A DNA stretch of 64,000 bases from JAGOEY01 sp017997515. GTDB lineage: Bacteria; Pseudomonadota; Gammaproteobacteria; Burkholderiales; Burkholderiaceae_C. A program made the translations under genes and the position numbers. Location: contig CP111109.1 of assembly GCA_026314275.1 (NCBI GenBank), positions 62,001-126,000 on the forward strand, given 5' to 3'. Shown in pieces: positions 43,531 through 53,198 of the stretch (position 1 is the first letter of the stretch; every line of letters starts with the position of its first letter). Under the pieces are notes generated by a model. The model had not been told where the DNA came from. It searched no databases and worked only from the letters and a program-made list of their open reading frames with translations.

Positions 43531-43556
43531 AAAAAAGGAGCCAAAGCTCCTTTTTT
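43531..43556. terminator. Bidirectional rho-independent terminator
   Basis: AAAAAAGGAGC-CAAA-GCTCCTTTTTT forms an 11-base stem with T runs on both strands. It lies between the tRNA-Gly 3' end and the integrase gene and would stop transcription from the tRNA gene into int. An additional inverted repeat, TACAGAC...GTCTGTA, is at 43565-43588. Confidence 0.8.
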
Positions 43557-43598
43557 CAACGACTTACAGACCCCAGTGGAAGTCTGTAGATCATAAAT

Positions 43599-43616
43599 TG
43601 GAGCGGGAAAAGAGTC
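43599..43616 (-). other. Presumed ICE attachment site at the 3' end of tRNA-Gly
   Basis: The last 18 bases of the tRNA gene, GACTCTTTTCCCGCTCCA on the minus strand, correspond to the attachment core used by ICEclc-type integrases. The matching copy at the other ICE end was not seen in the window. Confidence 0.65.
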
Positions 43617-43674
43617 TCGAACTCTCGACCTCAACCTTGGCAAGGTTGCGCTCTACCAACTGAGCTATTCCCGC
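43599..43674 (-). tRNA. tRNA-Gly(GCC)
   Basis: The 76-base gene folds into a normal cloverleaf with acceptor stem GCGGGAA/TTCCCGC, D-arm GCTC...GAGC, an anticodon loop TTGCCAA with anticodon GCC, a T-arm with TTCGAGA, and an encoded CCA. It lies downstream of lon on the same strand. The ICE integrates into its 3' end while leaving the tRNA intact. Confidence 0.97.
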
Positions 43675-43771
43675 ATTTTGAAACTTGACTGTGTCGCGTT
43701 TCGATAGGATCAATTGTAGCGCAGTTTTTAGCTGTTTTTGCTGCTGTGCCGCAATTTCTTCATTTTTTTCA

Positions 43772-46201
43772 TCAGTGCTTCACCGAACCCTTGGTTGGCG
43801 CTTCAACGGCTGCGGCAACCGGTGCGGCCGCAGCGACAACGGGCTCGTCATCGGGCAGCGGCACAGGGCTGCGCTCCAGCGCAATTTCAAGCACTTTGTC
43901 GATCCATTTCACCGGCACGATCTCCAGACCATTCTTCACGTTCGCGGGAATGTCCTGCAGGTCCTTGGCGTTCTCTTCCGGAATCAACACCGTCTTGATG
44001 CCACCACGCAAGGCCGCCAGGAGTTTCTCCTTCAGACCACCAATCGCAGTGATTTCGCCACGCAGGGTAATTTCACCGGTCATGGCCACATCCGCACGCA
44101 CAGGAATACCCGTCAACGCCGACACAAATGCCGTGGCCATGGCAGCACCCGCACTGGGGCCGTCCTTCGGTGTTGCACCGTCGGGCACATGGATGTGGAT
44201 GTCATTCTTCTCAAACACCTCACCACGGATACCCAGCAGGCGCGCCCGGCTGCGCACCACCGTGCGGGCAGCCTCCACCGACTCCTTCATGACGTCGCCC
44301 AGTGAACCGGTGCGGGTAATAACACCCTTGCCCGGAATCATGGCGGCCTCAATGGTCAGCAGGTCACCACCCACTTCGGTCCATGCCAAGCCCACCACCT
44401 GGCCCACCTGGTTTTGTTTCTCCGCCAGCCCATAAGAGAACTTGCGCACACCCAGAAAATCATTGAGGTTGCTACCGGTCACGGTGACCTGCGCCTGCAT
44501 TTTCTTGAGCAACAGGCCTTTAACCACCTTGCGGCAGATCTTGGAGAGCTCGCGTTCCAGCGAGCGCACCCCGGCTTCGCGGGTGTAGTAACGCACGACG
44601 TCCCGCACCGCCTCTTCGGTGACCAACAGCTCTTCGTCCTTGACGCCGTTGTTCTTCAGCTGTTTGGGCAGCAGGTACTTCAGCGCGATGCTCACCTTTT
44701 CATCTTCGGTGTACCCCGACAAGCGGATCACTTCCATCCGGTCCAGCAAGGCGGGCGGAATGTTCATCGAATTGGACGTTGCCACAAACATCACGTCGCT
44801 GAGATCGAAATCGACCTCGACATAGTGGTCACCAAAGGTGTGGTTCTGCTCAGGGTCCAGCACCTCCAGCAAAGCGCTGGACGGGTCACCCCGGAAGTCG
44901 GTTCCCAGCTTGTCGATTTCGTCCAGCAGGAAGAGTGGGTTACGTGTGCCGGCTTTGCCCAGGCTCTGCAGCACCTTGCCGGGCAACGCACCGATGTACG
45001 TGCGGCGGTGCCCACGGATCTCGGCCTCGTCGCGCATACCGCCCAGCGCCATACGCACATATTTGCGGCCCGTTGCCTTGGCGATGGACTGGCCGAGCGA
45101 GGTCTTGCCCACACCCGGAGGGCCTACCAGGCACAGAATCGGAGCCTTGACCTTGTCCACACGCTGTTGCACTGCCAGGTACTCCAGGATGCGGTCCTTG
45201 ACCTTGTCCAGGCCATAGTGGTCCTCGTTGAGAACGTCTTCGGCGTTGCCCAGGTCGTGTTTGATCTTGGTCTTTTTGCTCCAGGGCAGCCCTACCAGCA
45301 CATCGATGTAGTTGCGCACCACGGTCGCTTCAGCGGACATGGGCGACATCAGTTTGAGCTTCTTCAGTTCACCTTCGGCCTTCTTCAGCGCTTCCTTGGG
45401 CATCTTGGCGAGTTTGATCTTTTTCTCGATCTCCTCGATGTCAGCGCCCTCCTCGCCTTCACCCAGCTCCTTCTGGATGGCCTTGACCTGTTCATTCAGG
45501 TAGAAGTCGCGCTGGTTCTTCTCCATCTGCCGCTTGACACGGCCACGGATCTTCTTGTCCACATTCAGGATGTCAACTTCACGTTCCAGCTGCTCAAACA
45601 GGTTTTCCAGGCGCAGTTTCACATCCGCCAAATCCAGAACAACCTGTTTGTTGTCCAGCTTCAATGGCAAATGCGCAGCAATGGTGTCGGCAAGTCGCCC
45701 GGCATCGTCGATGCTGGAAATGGAGGTCAGAATTTCTGGCGGAATCTTCTTGTTCAGTTTGACGTACTGGTCAAACTGCTGCATCACCGCACGGCGCAGG
45801 GCCTCTATTTCGCTGGATTTCTCCGCAACTTCGACGGCCTCCACCGGTGTCACTGTGGCGGTGAAGTGGGTTTCCACATCGGTGATGCCGCCCACTTGCG
45901 CCCGTTGCTGACCTTCGACCAACACCTTCACAGTGCCGTCGGGCAGTTTGAGCATCTGGAGGATGGTGGACACACAGCCCACCTCGAACATGTCGCCAGC
46001 GGAGGGTTCGTCCTTGGCTGCGGTTTTTTGCGCCACCAGCATGATGCGGCGTTCGGCTTCCATGGCCAACTCAAGCGCCTTGATGCTCTTGGGACGTCCG
46101 ACAAACAGCGGAATCACCATGTGGGGGAAGACCACTACGTCACGCAACGGCAACAAGGGCAGCTCGATGGCGGTGGCAGGCAGAGGTGTATGACCTGGCA
46201 T
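43772..46201 (-). CDS. lon: ATP-dependent protease Lon
   Basis: The 809-residue protein has the LonA layout: an N-terminal substrate domain (LPLLPLRDVVVFPHMVIPLF), an AAA+ module with Walker A GPPGVGKTSLGQSIA near residue 355, and a C-terminal peptidase with the Ser in KDGPSAGAAMA and the Lys in GGLKEKLLAA. It degrades misfolded and regulatory proteins in the cytoplasm. The ATG at 46201 has AAGGA seven bases upstream and matches the usual start; the frame stays open 17 codons further. It is the third protease-related gene after clpP and clpX on the same strand. Confidence 0.97.
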   Translation of the reverse strand: MPGHTPLPATAIELPLLPLRDVVVFPHMVIPLFVGRPKSIKALELAMEAERRIMLVAQKTAAKDEPSAGDMFEVGCVSTILQMLKLPDGTVKVLVEGQQRAQVGGITDVETHFTATVTPVEAVEVAEKSSEIEALRRAVMQQFDQYVKLNKKIPPEILTSISSIDDAGRLADTIAAHLPLKLDNKQVVLDLADVKLRLENLFEQLEREVDILNVDKKIRGRVKRQMEKNQRDFYLNEQVKAIQKELGEGEEGADIEEIEKKIKLAKMPKEALKKAEGELKKLKLMSPMSAEATVVRNYIDVLVGLPWSKKTKIKHDLGNAEDVLNEDHYGLDKVKDRILEYLAVQQRVDKVKAPILCLVGPPGVGKTSLGQSIAKATGRKYVRMALGGMRDEAEIRGHRRTYIGALPGKVLQSLGKAGTRNPLFLLDEIDKLGTDFRGDPSSALLEVLDPEQNHTFGDHYVEVDFDLSDVMFVATSNSMNIPPALLDRMEVIRLSGYTEDEKVSIALKYLLPKQLKNNGVKDEELLVTEEAVRDVVRYYTREAGVRSLERELSKICRKVVKGLLLKKMQAQVTVTGSNLNDFLGVRKFSYGLAEKQNQVGQVVGLAWTEVGGDLLTIEAAMIPGKGVITRTGSLGDVMKESVEAARTVVRSRARLLGIRGEVFEKNDIHIHVPDGATPKDGPSAGAAMATAFVSALTGIPVRADVAMTGEITLRGEITAIGGLKEKLLAALRGGIKTVLIPEENAKDLQDIPANVKNGLEIVPVKWIDKVLEIALERSPVPLPDDEPVVAAAAPVAAAVEAPTKGSVKH

Positions 46202-46249
46202 GTGAATCCTTTTAGTACCCGTTGAATATGACCAACAAACTGGAATTTT

Positions 46250-46285
46250 CAACCCCTGTGGACAGCAACGTGGCCACAGGGGTTG
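46250..46285 (-). other. Strong stem-loop between clpX and lon
   Basis: CAACCCCTGTGG and CCACAGGGGTTG form a perfect 12-base stem with a 12-base loop. No T run follows on the minus strand, so it is not a standard terminator. It may protect mRNA ends or partially terminate between the two genes. Confidence 0.6.
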
Positions 46286-46331
46286 ATGGGGTCAGAAAAC
46301 GGCAGGCTCGCCGGCCTTGGTGCCCAAGGGC

Positions 46332-47600
46332 TCAGGCCTTCTTGGCGGCTTCCCGGTAAACCAGCAGAGGAGGCTTGTTTTCTTCGATCGTGGACTCGTC
46401 CACGACGACTTTTTCGACATTGCTGGTCGTGGGCAAGTCAAACATCGTGTCGATGAGAGACTGCTCCATGATGGAGCGCAGGCCGCGCGCACCGGTCTTG
46501 CGTGCCAAGGCTTTGCGGGCAATGGCTTTCAGCGCGTTGGGGCGAATCTCCAGCTCCACACCTTCCAGCGAAAGCAGTTTGGAGTACTGCTTGACCAGCG
46601 CGTTTTTGGGTTCGGTCAGGATCTGCACCAGCGCGTCTTCACTCAGCTCGGCCAAGGTGGCGACCACAGGCATACGGCCAACCAGCTCAGGGATCAAACC
46701 AAATTTGATGAGGTCTTCCGGCTCGATCTCATTAAAAACATCAGTCAGCGTGCGCTCTTTTTTGCTCTTCACTGCCGCGCCAAAACCGATGCCCGAGGCC
46801 TCGGTGCGGTTGCCAATCACTTTTTCGAGACCGGCAAACGCACCGCCGCAGATGAACAGGATGTTGGTCGTATCAACTTGCAAAAAGTCCTGGTTCGGAT
46901 GTTTGCGTCCGCCTTGCGGCGGCACACTGGCCATGGTGCCTTCGATCAGCTTGAGCAGCGCTTGCTGCACACCCTCACCCGATACGTCGCGGGTGATGGA
47001 CGGGTTGTCGGACTTGCGCGAAATTTTGTCGATTTCATCGATGTACACAATGCCCCGCTGCGCCCTCTCGACTTCGTAGTTGCAGCTTTGCAGCAGCTTC
47101 TGCACGATGTTTTCAACGTCTTCACCCACATAACCGGCTTCGGTCAGCGTCGTGGCGTCGGCCATCACAAAGGGCACGTTCAGCATACGCGCAAGGGTTT
47201 GCGCCAGCAGCGTCTTGCCCGACCCTGTGGGGCCAATCAGCAAGATGTTGCTCTTGGCCAGCTCGACTTCATCCTTCTTGGCGATGTCTTTGTGGCGCAA
47301 ACGTTTGTAATGGTTGTACACAGCCACTGCAAGCGTGCGTTTGGCAACGTCCTGGCCAATGACGTAGTTGTCCAGGTTACCCTTGATTTCTGCCGGAGTG
47401 GGCAGGTCACCACGCGCATCCTTTTCGCCGCCTTCACCTGCTGGCAGCTCATCACGGATGATGTCGTTGCACAGGTCAATACATTCATCACAGATGAAAA
47501 CGGAGGGCCCGGCTATGAGCTTCTTGACCTCGTGCTGGCTCTTTCCGCAGAAAGAACAGTAGAGGGTTTTTTCACTGGATGTGCCTTTTTTCTCGGCCAT
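46332..47600 (-). CDS. clpX: ATP-dependent Clp protease ATP-binding subunit ClpX
   Basis: The 422-residue protein starts with the C4 zinc-finger domain ([11 protein letters not shown]...CDECIDLC) and continues with the AAA+ module: Walker [16 protein letters not shown] near residue 125, VYIDEIDKI as Walker B, and sensor 2 near GARGLRSIM. It unfolds tagged proteins and feeds them to ClpP. Length is normal. It follows clpP after a short gap with a terminator-like hairpin, so it may have partial independence. Confidence 0.97.
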   Translation of the reverse strand: MAEKKGTSSEKTLYCSFCGKSQHEVKKLIAGPSVFICDECIDLCNDIIRDELPAGEGGEKDARGDLPTPAEIKGNLDNYVIGQDVAKRTLAVAVYNHYKRLRHKDIAKKDEVELAKSNILLIGPTGSGKTLLAQTLARMLNVPFVMADATTLTEAGYVGEDVENIVQKLLQSCNYEVERAQRGIVYIDEIDKISRKSDNPSITRDVSGEGVQQALLKLIEGTMASVPPQGGRKHPNQDFLQVDTTNILFICGGAFAGLEKVIGNRTEASGIGFGAAVKSKKERTLTDVFNEIEPEDLIKFGLIPELVGRMPVVATLAELSEDALVQILTEPKNALVKQYSKLLSLEGVELEIRPNALKAIARKALARKTGARGLRSIMEQSLIDTMFDLPTTSNVEKVVVDESTIEENKPPLLVYREAAKKA

Positions 47601-47640
47601 GGAGGAATGCCTTTTCAGTCGTTGCTGAATGATAACGAAA

Positions 47641-47675
47641 TAAAAACGGCGCTTTCTGCAGAAGAAAACGCCGTT
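47641..47675 (-). terminator. Terminator-like hairpin after clpP
   Basis: On the minus strand AACGGCG ... CGCCGTT forms a seven-base stem followed directly by TTTTATTT. It lies between clpP and clpX and may reduce readthrough. Confidence 0.65.
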
Positions 47676-47705
47676 AGGGGCTGCAAAACAGCCAAATATC
47701 CGGTT

Positions 47706-48353
47706 TTAGGCGCGCTTGGAAATGACCTGGTCAACCAAGCCGTATTCTTGCGCCTCGTTGGCGGTGAGCCAGTAGTCGCGCTCCATGTCGCGTGCAATTT
47801 TCTCGACGGGCTGGCCGGTGCGCTCGGCGTAGATCTTGTTCAGCTGTTCGCGGGTTTTCAGAATCTCGCGCGCAGAAATCTCGATGTCGCTGGCCATGCC
47901 ACGTGCACCACCCGATGGCTGGTGGATCATGACGCTGGCGTTGGGCAACGCAAAACGCTTGCCCTTGGCGCCAGCCGCCAGCAAGAACGAGCCCATGCTG
48001 GCCGACATACCGGTGCACAGCGTGGAGACATCGGGTTTGATGAAATTCATCGTGTCGAAAATCGCCAGGCCCGCGCTGACGGAGCCGCCAGGAGAGTTGA
48101 TGTACAGCGAAATGTCTTTGTCCGGGTTTTCACTTTCCAGGAACAGCAACTGGGCGACCACCAGATTGGCCATGTAGTCTTCCACAGGCCCCACCAGAAA
48201 AATGACACGTTCCTTAAGCAGGCGCGAGTAGATATCGTACGAACGCTCACCACGTCCAGACTGCTCCACCACCATGGGCACCAAGCCCAGAGCTTCGGTT
48301 TGCAATGAATCGTAGGCGCCGAACGGCACGCTGTCAGTTTGGTTTTTGTACAT
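47706..48353 (-). CDS. clpP: ATP-dependent Clp protease proteolytic subunit ClpP
   Basis: The 215-residue protein has the ClpP serine protease triad: Ser in [11 protein letters not shown] near residue 118, His in [10 protein letters not shown] near residue 143, and the Asp in the following helix region. [21 protein letters not shown] is the family N-terminus after a short propeptide-like segment. It forms tetradecamers with ClpX. GGAG lies eight bases before the ATG. Confidence 0.97.
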   Translation of the reverse strand: MYKNQTDSVPFGAYDSLQTEALGLVPMVVEQSGRGERSYDIYSRLLKERVIFLVGPVEDYMANLVVAQLLFLESENPDKDISLYINSPGGSVSAGLAIFDTMNFIKPDVSTLCTGMSASMGSFLLAAGAKGKRFALPNASVMIHQPSGGARGMASDIEISAREILKTREQLNKIYAERTGQPVEKIARDMERDYWLTANEAQEYGLVDQVISKRA

Positions 48354-48398
48354 GAGGTGACTCCGAAGGTTGGGTGGAGATGACTTTAATCAAAAATA

Positions 48399-48443
48399 AA
48401 TGGGGCTGGTGCGCCGGAGTTCAATCCACACACCAACCCCATT
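48399..48443 (-). terminator. Rho-independent terminator after tig
   Basis: On the minus strand AATGGGGTTGGTG pairs with CACCAGCCCCATT, with one mismatch, and is followed by TATTTTTGATT. It would end or attenuate the tig transcript before clpP. Confidence 0.7.
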
Positions 48444-48464
48444 GATTCAAAAAAGCAGCAGGCC

Positions 48465-49775
48465 TTAGTTCTGTGCCATCAACTCGTCAAAAGTAACGGT
48501 TTTTTCCGTGATCTTGGCCTTTGCCAGCACGAAGTCCGTGACATTGTTTTCGATCACAACAGCTTCAACTTCTGCCATGCGGCGGTTGTCGCCGAGGTAC
48601 CAACGCACCACTTCAGCAGGCTTCTCGTAGCTGGCAGCCAGCTCGTCGATATGGGCCTTCAGTTGGTCGGGCTTGGCTTGCAGTTCGTTGGCACGCACCA
48701 GCTCGGCCACCACCAGGCCCAGACGCACACGGCGCTCGGCTTGTTCGCGGAAGATGTCCGCAGGAATCGGGGCCTTGTCAGCGTCCTTGATGCCGCGTTG
48801 CTTCAGGTCAGCGCGGGCACCTTCCACCATGCGGTCAATTTCAGCCTGAACGCTCGAGTTGGGCAAGTCCAGCGTGGCGTTGGCAATCAGCGCGTCCATG
48901 ACGGCGTTTTTGTTGCGGGCCAACAGGCGGAACTTGACTTCACGCTCCAGGTTCTTCTTGATGTCGGCGCGCAGGCCTTCAACCGTGGCATCACCAATAC
49001 CGAGGGATTTGGCCAAGGCTTCGTTGATTTCGGGCAGGCGGGCGGACTCGATTTTCTTGACCGTGACCATGAAGTCGGCTTCTTTGCCAGCCACATCCTT
49101 GCCGTGGTAGTCGGCGGGGAAAGCCAGTGGGAAAGTCTTGCTTTCGCCGGACTTCATGCCACGCACGGCTTCTTCAAATTCTTTGAGCATCTGGCCTTCG
49201 CCCACCAGGAACTGGAAGTCTTCTGCCTTGCCGCCCTGGAAGGTTTCGCCGTCGATCTTGCCTTCGAAATCGACCGTCACGCGGTCGCTGTCTTCGGCCT
49301 TGCCATCTGCGGGGCGCAGGGCGAAGGTGCGGCGTTGTTTGCGCAGGATGTCCAGCGTCTTGTCGATGGCCTCGTCCGACACGTCGGCAGAGATTTTTTC
49401 TACTTCGGCAGCAGCCAAGTCGGCGATCTGGACTTCTGGGTACACCTCGAACACGGCGTCAAACGCCAGTTCGCCTTCAGGCGAAGACTCTTTTTCGGTG
49501 ATGCGGGGCTGACCGGCGACACGCAGCTTGGCTTCGTTGGCGGCAACGGCAAAAGCCTCACCGACCTTGTCGTTCATGACTTCGTACTGGATGGAGTAGC
49601 CATAACGCTGGGCCACAACGTTCATAGGCACCTTGCCGGGGCGGAAACCGTCCATCTTCGCAGTACGTGCGATCTTCTTCAGACGCGCGTCGACTTCGGA
49701 CTGGATGATGCCCACAGGCAGCGTCAGCGTGATCTTGCGTTCCAGCTTCTCGAGGGTCTCAACATTTACGGTCAT
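48465..49775 (-). CDS. tig: Trigger factor
   Basis: The 436-residue protein has the ribosome-binding N-terminal domain with GFRPGKVPMNVVAQRYG near residue 43 and the FKBP-type peptidyl-prolyl isomerase domain around residues 150-240 (VTVDFEGKIDGETFQGGKAE). The C-terminal chaperone domain completes it. It folds nascent chains at the ribosome exit. The ATG at 49775 has AGGAG upstream and matches the normal MTVNVETLEKLERK start. It heads the tig-clpP-clpX-lon block. Confidence 0.97.
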   Translation of the reverse strand: MTVNVETLEKLERKITLTLPVGIIQSEVDARLKKIARTAKMDGFRPGKVPMNVVAQRYGYSIQYEVMNDKVGEAFAVAANEAKLRVAGQPRITEKESSPEGELAFDAVFEVYPEVQIADLAAAEVEKISADVSDEAIDKTLDILRKQRRTFALRPADGKAEDSDRVTVDFEGKIDGETFQGGKAEDFQFLVGEGQMLKEFEEAVRGMKSGESKTFPLAFPADYHGKDVAGKEADFMVTVKKIESARLPEINEALAKSLGIGDATVEGLRADIKKNLEREVKFRLLARNKNAVMDALIANATLDLPNSSVQAEIDRMVEGARADLKQRGIKDADKAPIPADIFREQAERRVRLGLVVAELVRANELQAKPDQLKAHIDELAASYEKPAEVVRWYLGDNRRMAEVEAVVIENNVTDFVLAKAKITEKTVTFDELMAQN

Positions 49776-49852
49776 GGTCTGCTCCTGGTATGGCGAAGCA
49801 GCCACTGGCTGCGTTCGCGAATCTTCAAAAGTGAATTTAAATCTAAAAATGA

Positions 49853-49939
49853 TGGTGCGCGGGGGGGGACTCGAACCCCCACACTGTTGCCAGCGTCAGG
49901 ACCTAAACCTGGTGCGTCTACCAATTTCGCCACCCGCGC
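49853..49939 (-). tRNA. tRNA-Leu(TAG)
   Basis: The 87-base gene has a long variable arm, acceptor stem GCGCGGG/CCCGCGC, an anticodon loop TTTAGGT with anticodon TAG, GTTCGAGTCCCC in the T-arm, and an encoded CCA. The outermost anticodon-stem pair is a C/A mismatch. It lies directly upstream of tig. Confidence 0.95.
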
Positions 49940-50026
49940 GGTTTCAGAGAAACCAGCAATTCACCGGGGTTTGCAGGTTGCCCTGCCCGCCCCAATTGAC
50001 TGCTTGAAATCGGTCAACCCTAGATT

Positions 50027-53000
50027 TTACCCTGCTACGGGCTCCCGTTTGACGCGAAACCATGCGGCATACATGGCGGGCAGTGCCAACAGGGTCAAAA
50101 CAGTGGCCACAACCAGCCCCCCCATGATGGCCACGGCCATCGGGCCCCAGAACACGCTGCGCGACAGCGGGATCATCGCCAGCACGGCGGCAGCCGCCGT
50201 CAGCACGATGGGCCGCAGGCGGCGCACGGCCGATTCGACAATGGCATCCCAGGTGGGCACACCCCGGGCGCGGTCCTGCTCGATCTGGTCGATCAGGATC
50301 ACGGAATTGCGCTGGATCATGCCCATCAGGGCAATCACCCCCAGCAACGCAACGAACCCAAAAGGCCGCCCCAGCAACAGCAAAGCCCCCGCCACCCCGG
50401 CAATACCCAGTGGCCCGGTCAGGAACACCAGCATTGCCCGGCTGAAGCTCTGCAACTGCAGCATCAGCAGCGTAAAGGTCAGGAACAGCATGATGGGCAC
50501 ACCCGCCACGATGGAGGCCGAGCCCTTGCTGCTCTCCTCCACCGCACCGGCCACCTCGATGCGGTAACCGGCAAAGCCCTGGGCTGCCCAGCCTGCCTCG
50601 ATCTGCCGCAGTGCAGGCAGCAGCGCATTGGTCACGGTGGCACCTTGCAGGCCTTCGGTGATGTCGCTCTGTACGGTGATGGCGTAGTCGCGGTTCTCGC
50701 GCCACATCACACCCGGCTCCCAGGTGAACACCGGTTTGGCGATCTGCGTGAGTGGAATGGTCTTGCCCGAGGCCGTGGGCAAATAGGCATTCCCGATATC
50801 GGTGATGGCACTGCGCTCGTCCAGCGGCTGGCGCAGCACGATGTCGATGAGTTTGTCCCCTTCCCGGAACTGCCCCACCGTAGAGCCCGACAACAAGACC
50901 TTGGCGGCCTGGGCAATCGACTGGCTGCTCACCCCCAACGCACGCGCTTTCGACTGATCCACCTCCAGCCGGATCGCTTTGACCGATTCGTTCCAGTTGT
51001 CATTCACACCCCGTGTATAGGGGTTCTCGCGCATGGCGGCCTTGACCTCATCGGCACGGGCGCGCAGCACCAGCGGCTCGGGCCCCACCACGCGAAACTG
51101 CACCGGGTACGGCACCGGCGGCCCGTTGGGCAGCAGTTTCACCCTGCCCCGCACCTCGGGGAATTCCTGGGCCAACAAGGCCGGCAACTTCACCCGCAGC
51201 GACTCACGCACCTTCAAATCCTTGGGCACCACAATGAACTGCGACACATTGGTTTGCGGGAAGACCTGGTCCAGCGGCAGGTAAAAACGCGGCACGCCAG
51301 AGCCCACCCAGGTGCTCACGGTGTCCACGCCAGGCTCACTCAACAAACGCGCTTCTACCCGCCGCGCCACTTCCTCGTTCGCCTTCAGCGCCGTGCCTTC
51401 CGGGAACCAGATGTCCACAATAATTTCGGGCCGGCTGGAATCGGGGAAGAACTGCTGCTGCACCCGCCCCATACCCACAATGCCCAGCGCAAAAATCAGC
51501 ACCGTCAGGCCAATCGTGGTCCAGCGGTGCGCCACACACCAGTTCACGGTTCTGCGGAACACGTTGTAGAACGGGCTGTCGAACATCTCGTGCGGGCCGG
51601 TGTGGCCTGCGTCCATGGCCTCCTGCAAATGCGGGGGCACCCGCAGCAGCAAGGTGCCGAGGTAAGGCACAAAGTACACCGACACAAACCAGCTCAGCAC
51701 CAGCGCAATCACCGTCACCGCGAAGATGGCAAAGGTGTATTCGCCTGTGGTGGACTTGGCCAGCCCAATCGGCAAAAAGCCCACCGCTGTTATCAGCGTG
51801 CCCGTCAGCATCGGCATGGCGGTAATTTCATACGCAAAGGTGGCGGCCCGTACCTTGTCGTAGCCCTCCTCCATCTTGCGCACCATCATCTCGACCGCAA
51901 TGATCGCGTCGTCCACCAGCAGACCCAGCGCAATGATGAGGGAACCCAGCGATATCTTGTGCAGGCCAATACCCCAGTACCACATGGCCAGAAAGGTGAC
52001 GGCCAGCACCAAAGGAATGGTGATACCCACCACCAGCCCCGGGCGGATATCCAGCGTGTAACGCCGCCAAATGGGATGCTGCCCCGGCCTTTTGTGCAGG
52101 CCCAGCGCAATAAAACTCACCGCCAGCACAATCACCACGGCCTCGATCAGCACCTTCACAAACTCGCTCACCGAGGCGGTCACTGACTTGGGCTGGTCCT
52201 GCACCTGCACCAGGCGCACGCCTGCCGGGAGTGCTTTTTCGATGTCGGCAAACGTGGTCTCCAGCGACTTGCCCAGCTTGATGATGTCGCCGCCCTTGGC
52301 CATCGACACACCCAGCGCAATCACCTCCTGCCCCTGGTGGCGCACCTTCACAGCCGGAGGGTCCACATACCCACGCTGGATGGTGGCGATGTCGCCCAGG
52401 CGCAGCTGGTTGCCCGAGCTGCCCCGGATCGGCATGGCTTCCAACTGCTCGATCGCGTTGAACTGGCCCGCCACCCGCACCTGCACCATGTCCAGCGGCG
52501 TCTGCACGGCACCGGCACTCTCCACGGCGTTCTGCTGGCCCAGCTGGGCCAACACGGCATTCATGTCCAGGCCCAGCTGCGCCAGGCGCTTCTGCGAGAT
52601 TTCGATATAGAACTTCTCGTCCTGTACCCCAAACAATTCAACTTTGGCCACGTCTGGCACGCGCAGCAGGCGCTGACGCACATCGTCGGCAAACACCTTG
52701 GTCTCGGCGTAACTGAAGCCATCCGACTCCAGCGCGTAGATCACACCGTACACATCACCAAAGTCGTCGTTAAAAAACGGCCCCTGCACACCTGCGGGCA
52801 AGGTATAGCGCATGTCGCCAATCTTCTTGCGCACCGAATACCAGACGTTGGGCACATCCCCAGGCTTTGACGAGTCTTTGATCTGAAAAATGATTTGCGA
52901 CTCACCCGGTTTGGAATAGCTGCGGATCTTGTCGGCGTAAGGCACCTCCTGCAGCGTACGCTCCAGCTTGTCGGTGACCTGCTCGGCCACCTGCTGCGCC

Positions 53001-53191
53001 GTGGCCCCCGGCCAGTAGGTGCGCACCACCATGGCCCGGAAGGTGAAAGGCGGGTCTTCGTCCTGCCCCAGCTGGAAGTAGGCTGCAAAACCCAGCAGCA
53101 TCAGCACCACCATCAGGTAACGCGTGAGCGCCGGATGCTCCAGCGCCCAGCGCGACAGGTTGAAGTGGTCTTTGGGTTGTTCCTGCGTCAT
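50027..53191 (-). CDS. RND-family efflux transporter permease
   Basis: The 1054-residue protein has the RND layout: a membrane helix at the start (RYLMVVLMLLGFAAYFQLG), two large periplasmic loops and two groups of helices. GLLVDDAIIAVEMMVRKMEEG, in the fourth helix, carries the paired Asp residues of the proton relay. It would pump a drug or metabolite out with proton influx, working with the periplasmic adaptor encoded seven bases upstream. No outer-membrane channel gene is adjacent, so a shared TolC-like protein is likely. Substrate unknown. Confidence 0.93.
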   Translation of the reverse strand: MTQEQPKDHFNLSRWALEHPALTRYLMVVLMLLGFAAYFQLGQDEDPPFTFRAMVVRTYWPGATAQQVAEQVTDKLERTLQEVPYADKIRSYSKPGESQIIFQIKDSSKPGDVPNVWYSVRKKIGDMRYTLPAGVQGPFFNDDFGDVYGVIYALESDGFSYAETKVFADDVRQRLLRVPDVAKVELFGVQDEKFYIEISQKRLAQLGLDMNAVLAQLGQQNAVESAGAVQTPLDMVQVRVAGQFNAIEQLEAMPIRGSSGNQLRLGDIATIQRGYVDPPAVKVRHQGQEVIALGVSMAKGGDIIKLGKSLETTFADIEKALPAGVRLVQVQDQPKSVTASVSEFVKVLIEAVVIVLAVSFIALGLHKRPGQHPIWRRYTLDIRPGLVVGITIPLVLAVTFLAMWYWGIGLHKISLGSLIIALGLLVDDAIIAVEMMVRKMEEGYDKVRAATFAYEITAMPMLTGTLITAVGFLPIGLAKSTTGEYTFAIFAVTVIALVLSWFVSVYFVPYLGTLLLRVPPHLQEAMDAGHTGPHEMFDSPFYNVFRRTVNWCVAHRWTTIGLTVLIFALGIVGMGRVQQQFFPDSSRPEIIVDIWFPEGTALKANEEVARRVEARLLSEPGVDTVSTWVGSGVPRFYLPLDQVFPQTNVSQFIVVPKDLKVRESLRVKLPALLAQEFPEVRGRVKLLPNGPPVPYPVQFRVVGPEPLVLRARADEVKAAMRENPYTRGVNDNWNESVKAIRLEVDQSKARALGVSSQSIAQAAKVLLSGSTVGQFREGDKLIDIVLRQPLDERSAITDIGNAYLPTASGKTIPLTQIAKPVFTWEPGVMWRENRDYAITVQSDITEGLQGATVTNALLPALRQIEAGWAAQGFAGYRIEVAGAVEESSKGSASIVAGVPIMLFLTFTLLMLQLQSFSRAMLVFLTGPLGIAGVAGALLLLGRPFGFVALLGVIALMGMIQRNSVILIDQIEQDRARGVPTWDAIVESAVRRLRPIVLTAAAAVLAMIPLSRSVFWGPMAVAIMGGLVVATVLTLLALPAMYAAWFRVKREPVAG

Positions 53192-53198
53192 GGCCGCC

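Larger units (their letters stand above)
20607..43616. mobile_element. Integrative conjugative element, ICEclc/PFGI-1 type (visible part)
   Basis: The span holds a G-type T4SS gene set in the order typical of this ICE class, a MobH relaxase, a toxin-antitoxin module and a large tyrosine integrase next to tRNA-Gly(GCC), the attachment gene used by ICEclc. The right end is the tRNA 3' terminus. The coupling protein, pilus-assembly genes, partition genes, topoisomerase and single-strand binding protein of such elements are missing here. The element should therefore continue left, through the cargo and beyond base 1. The second attachment site was not found in the window. Confidence 0.85.

Noticed and set aside
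44414..48308. Two very long plus-strand frames opposite lon and clpX-clpP
   Set aside because: Their translations are low in family features and mirror strongly conserved genes on the other strand.
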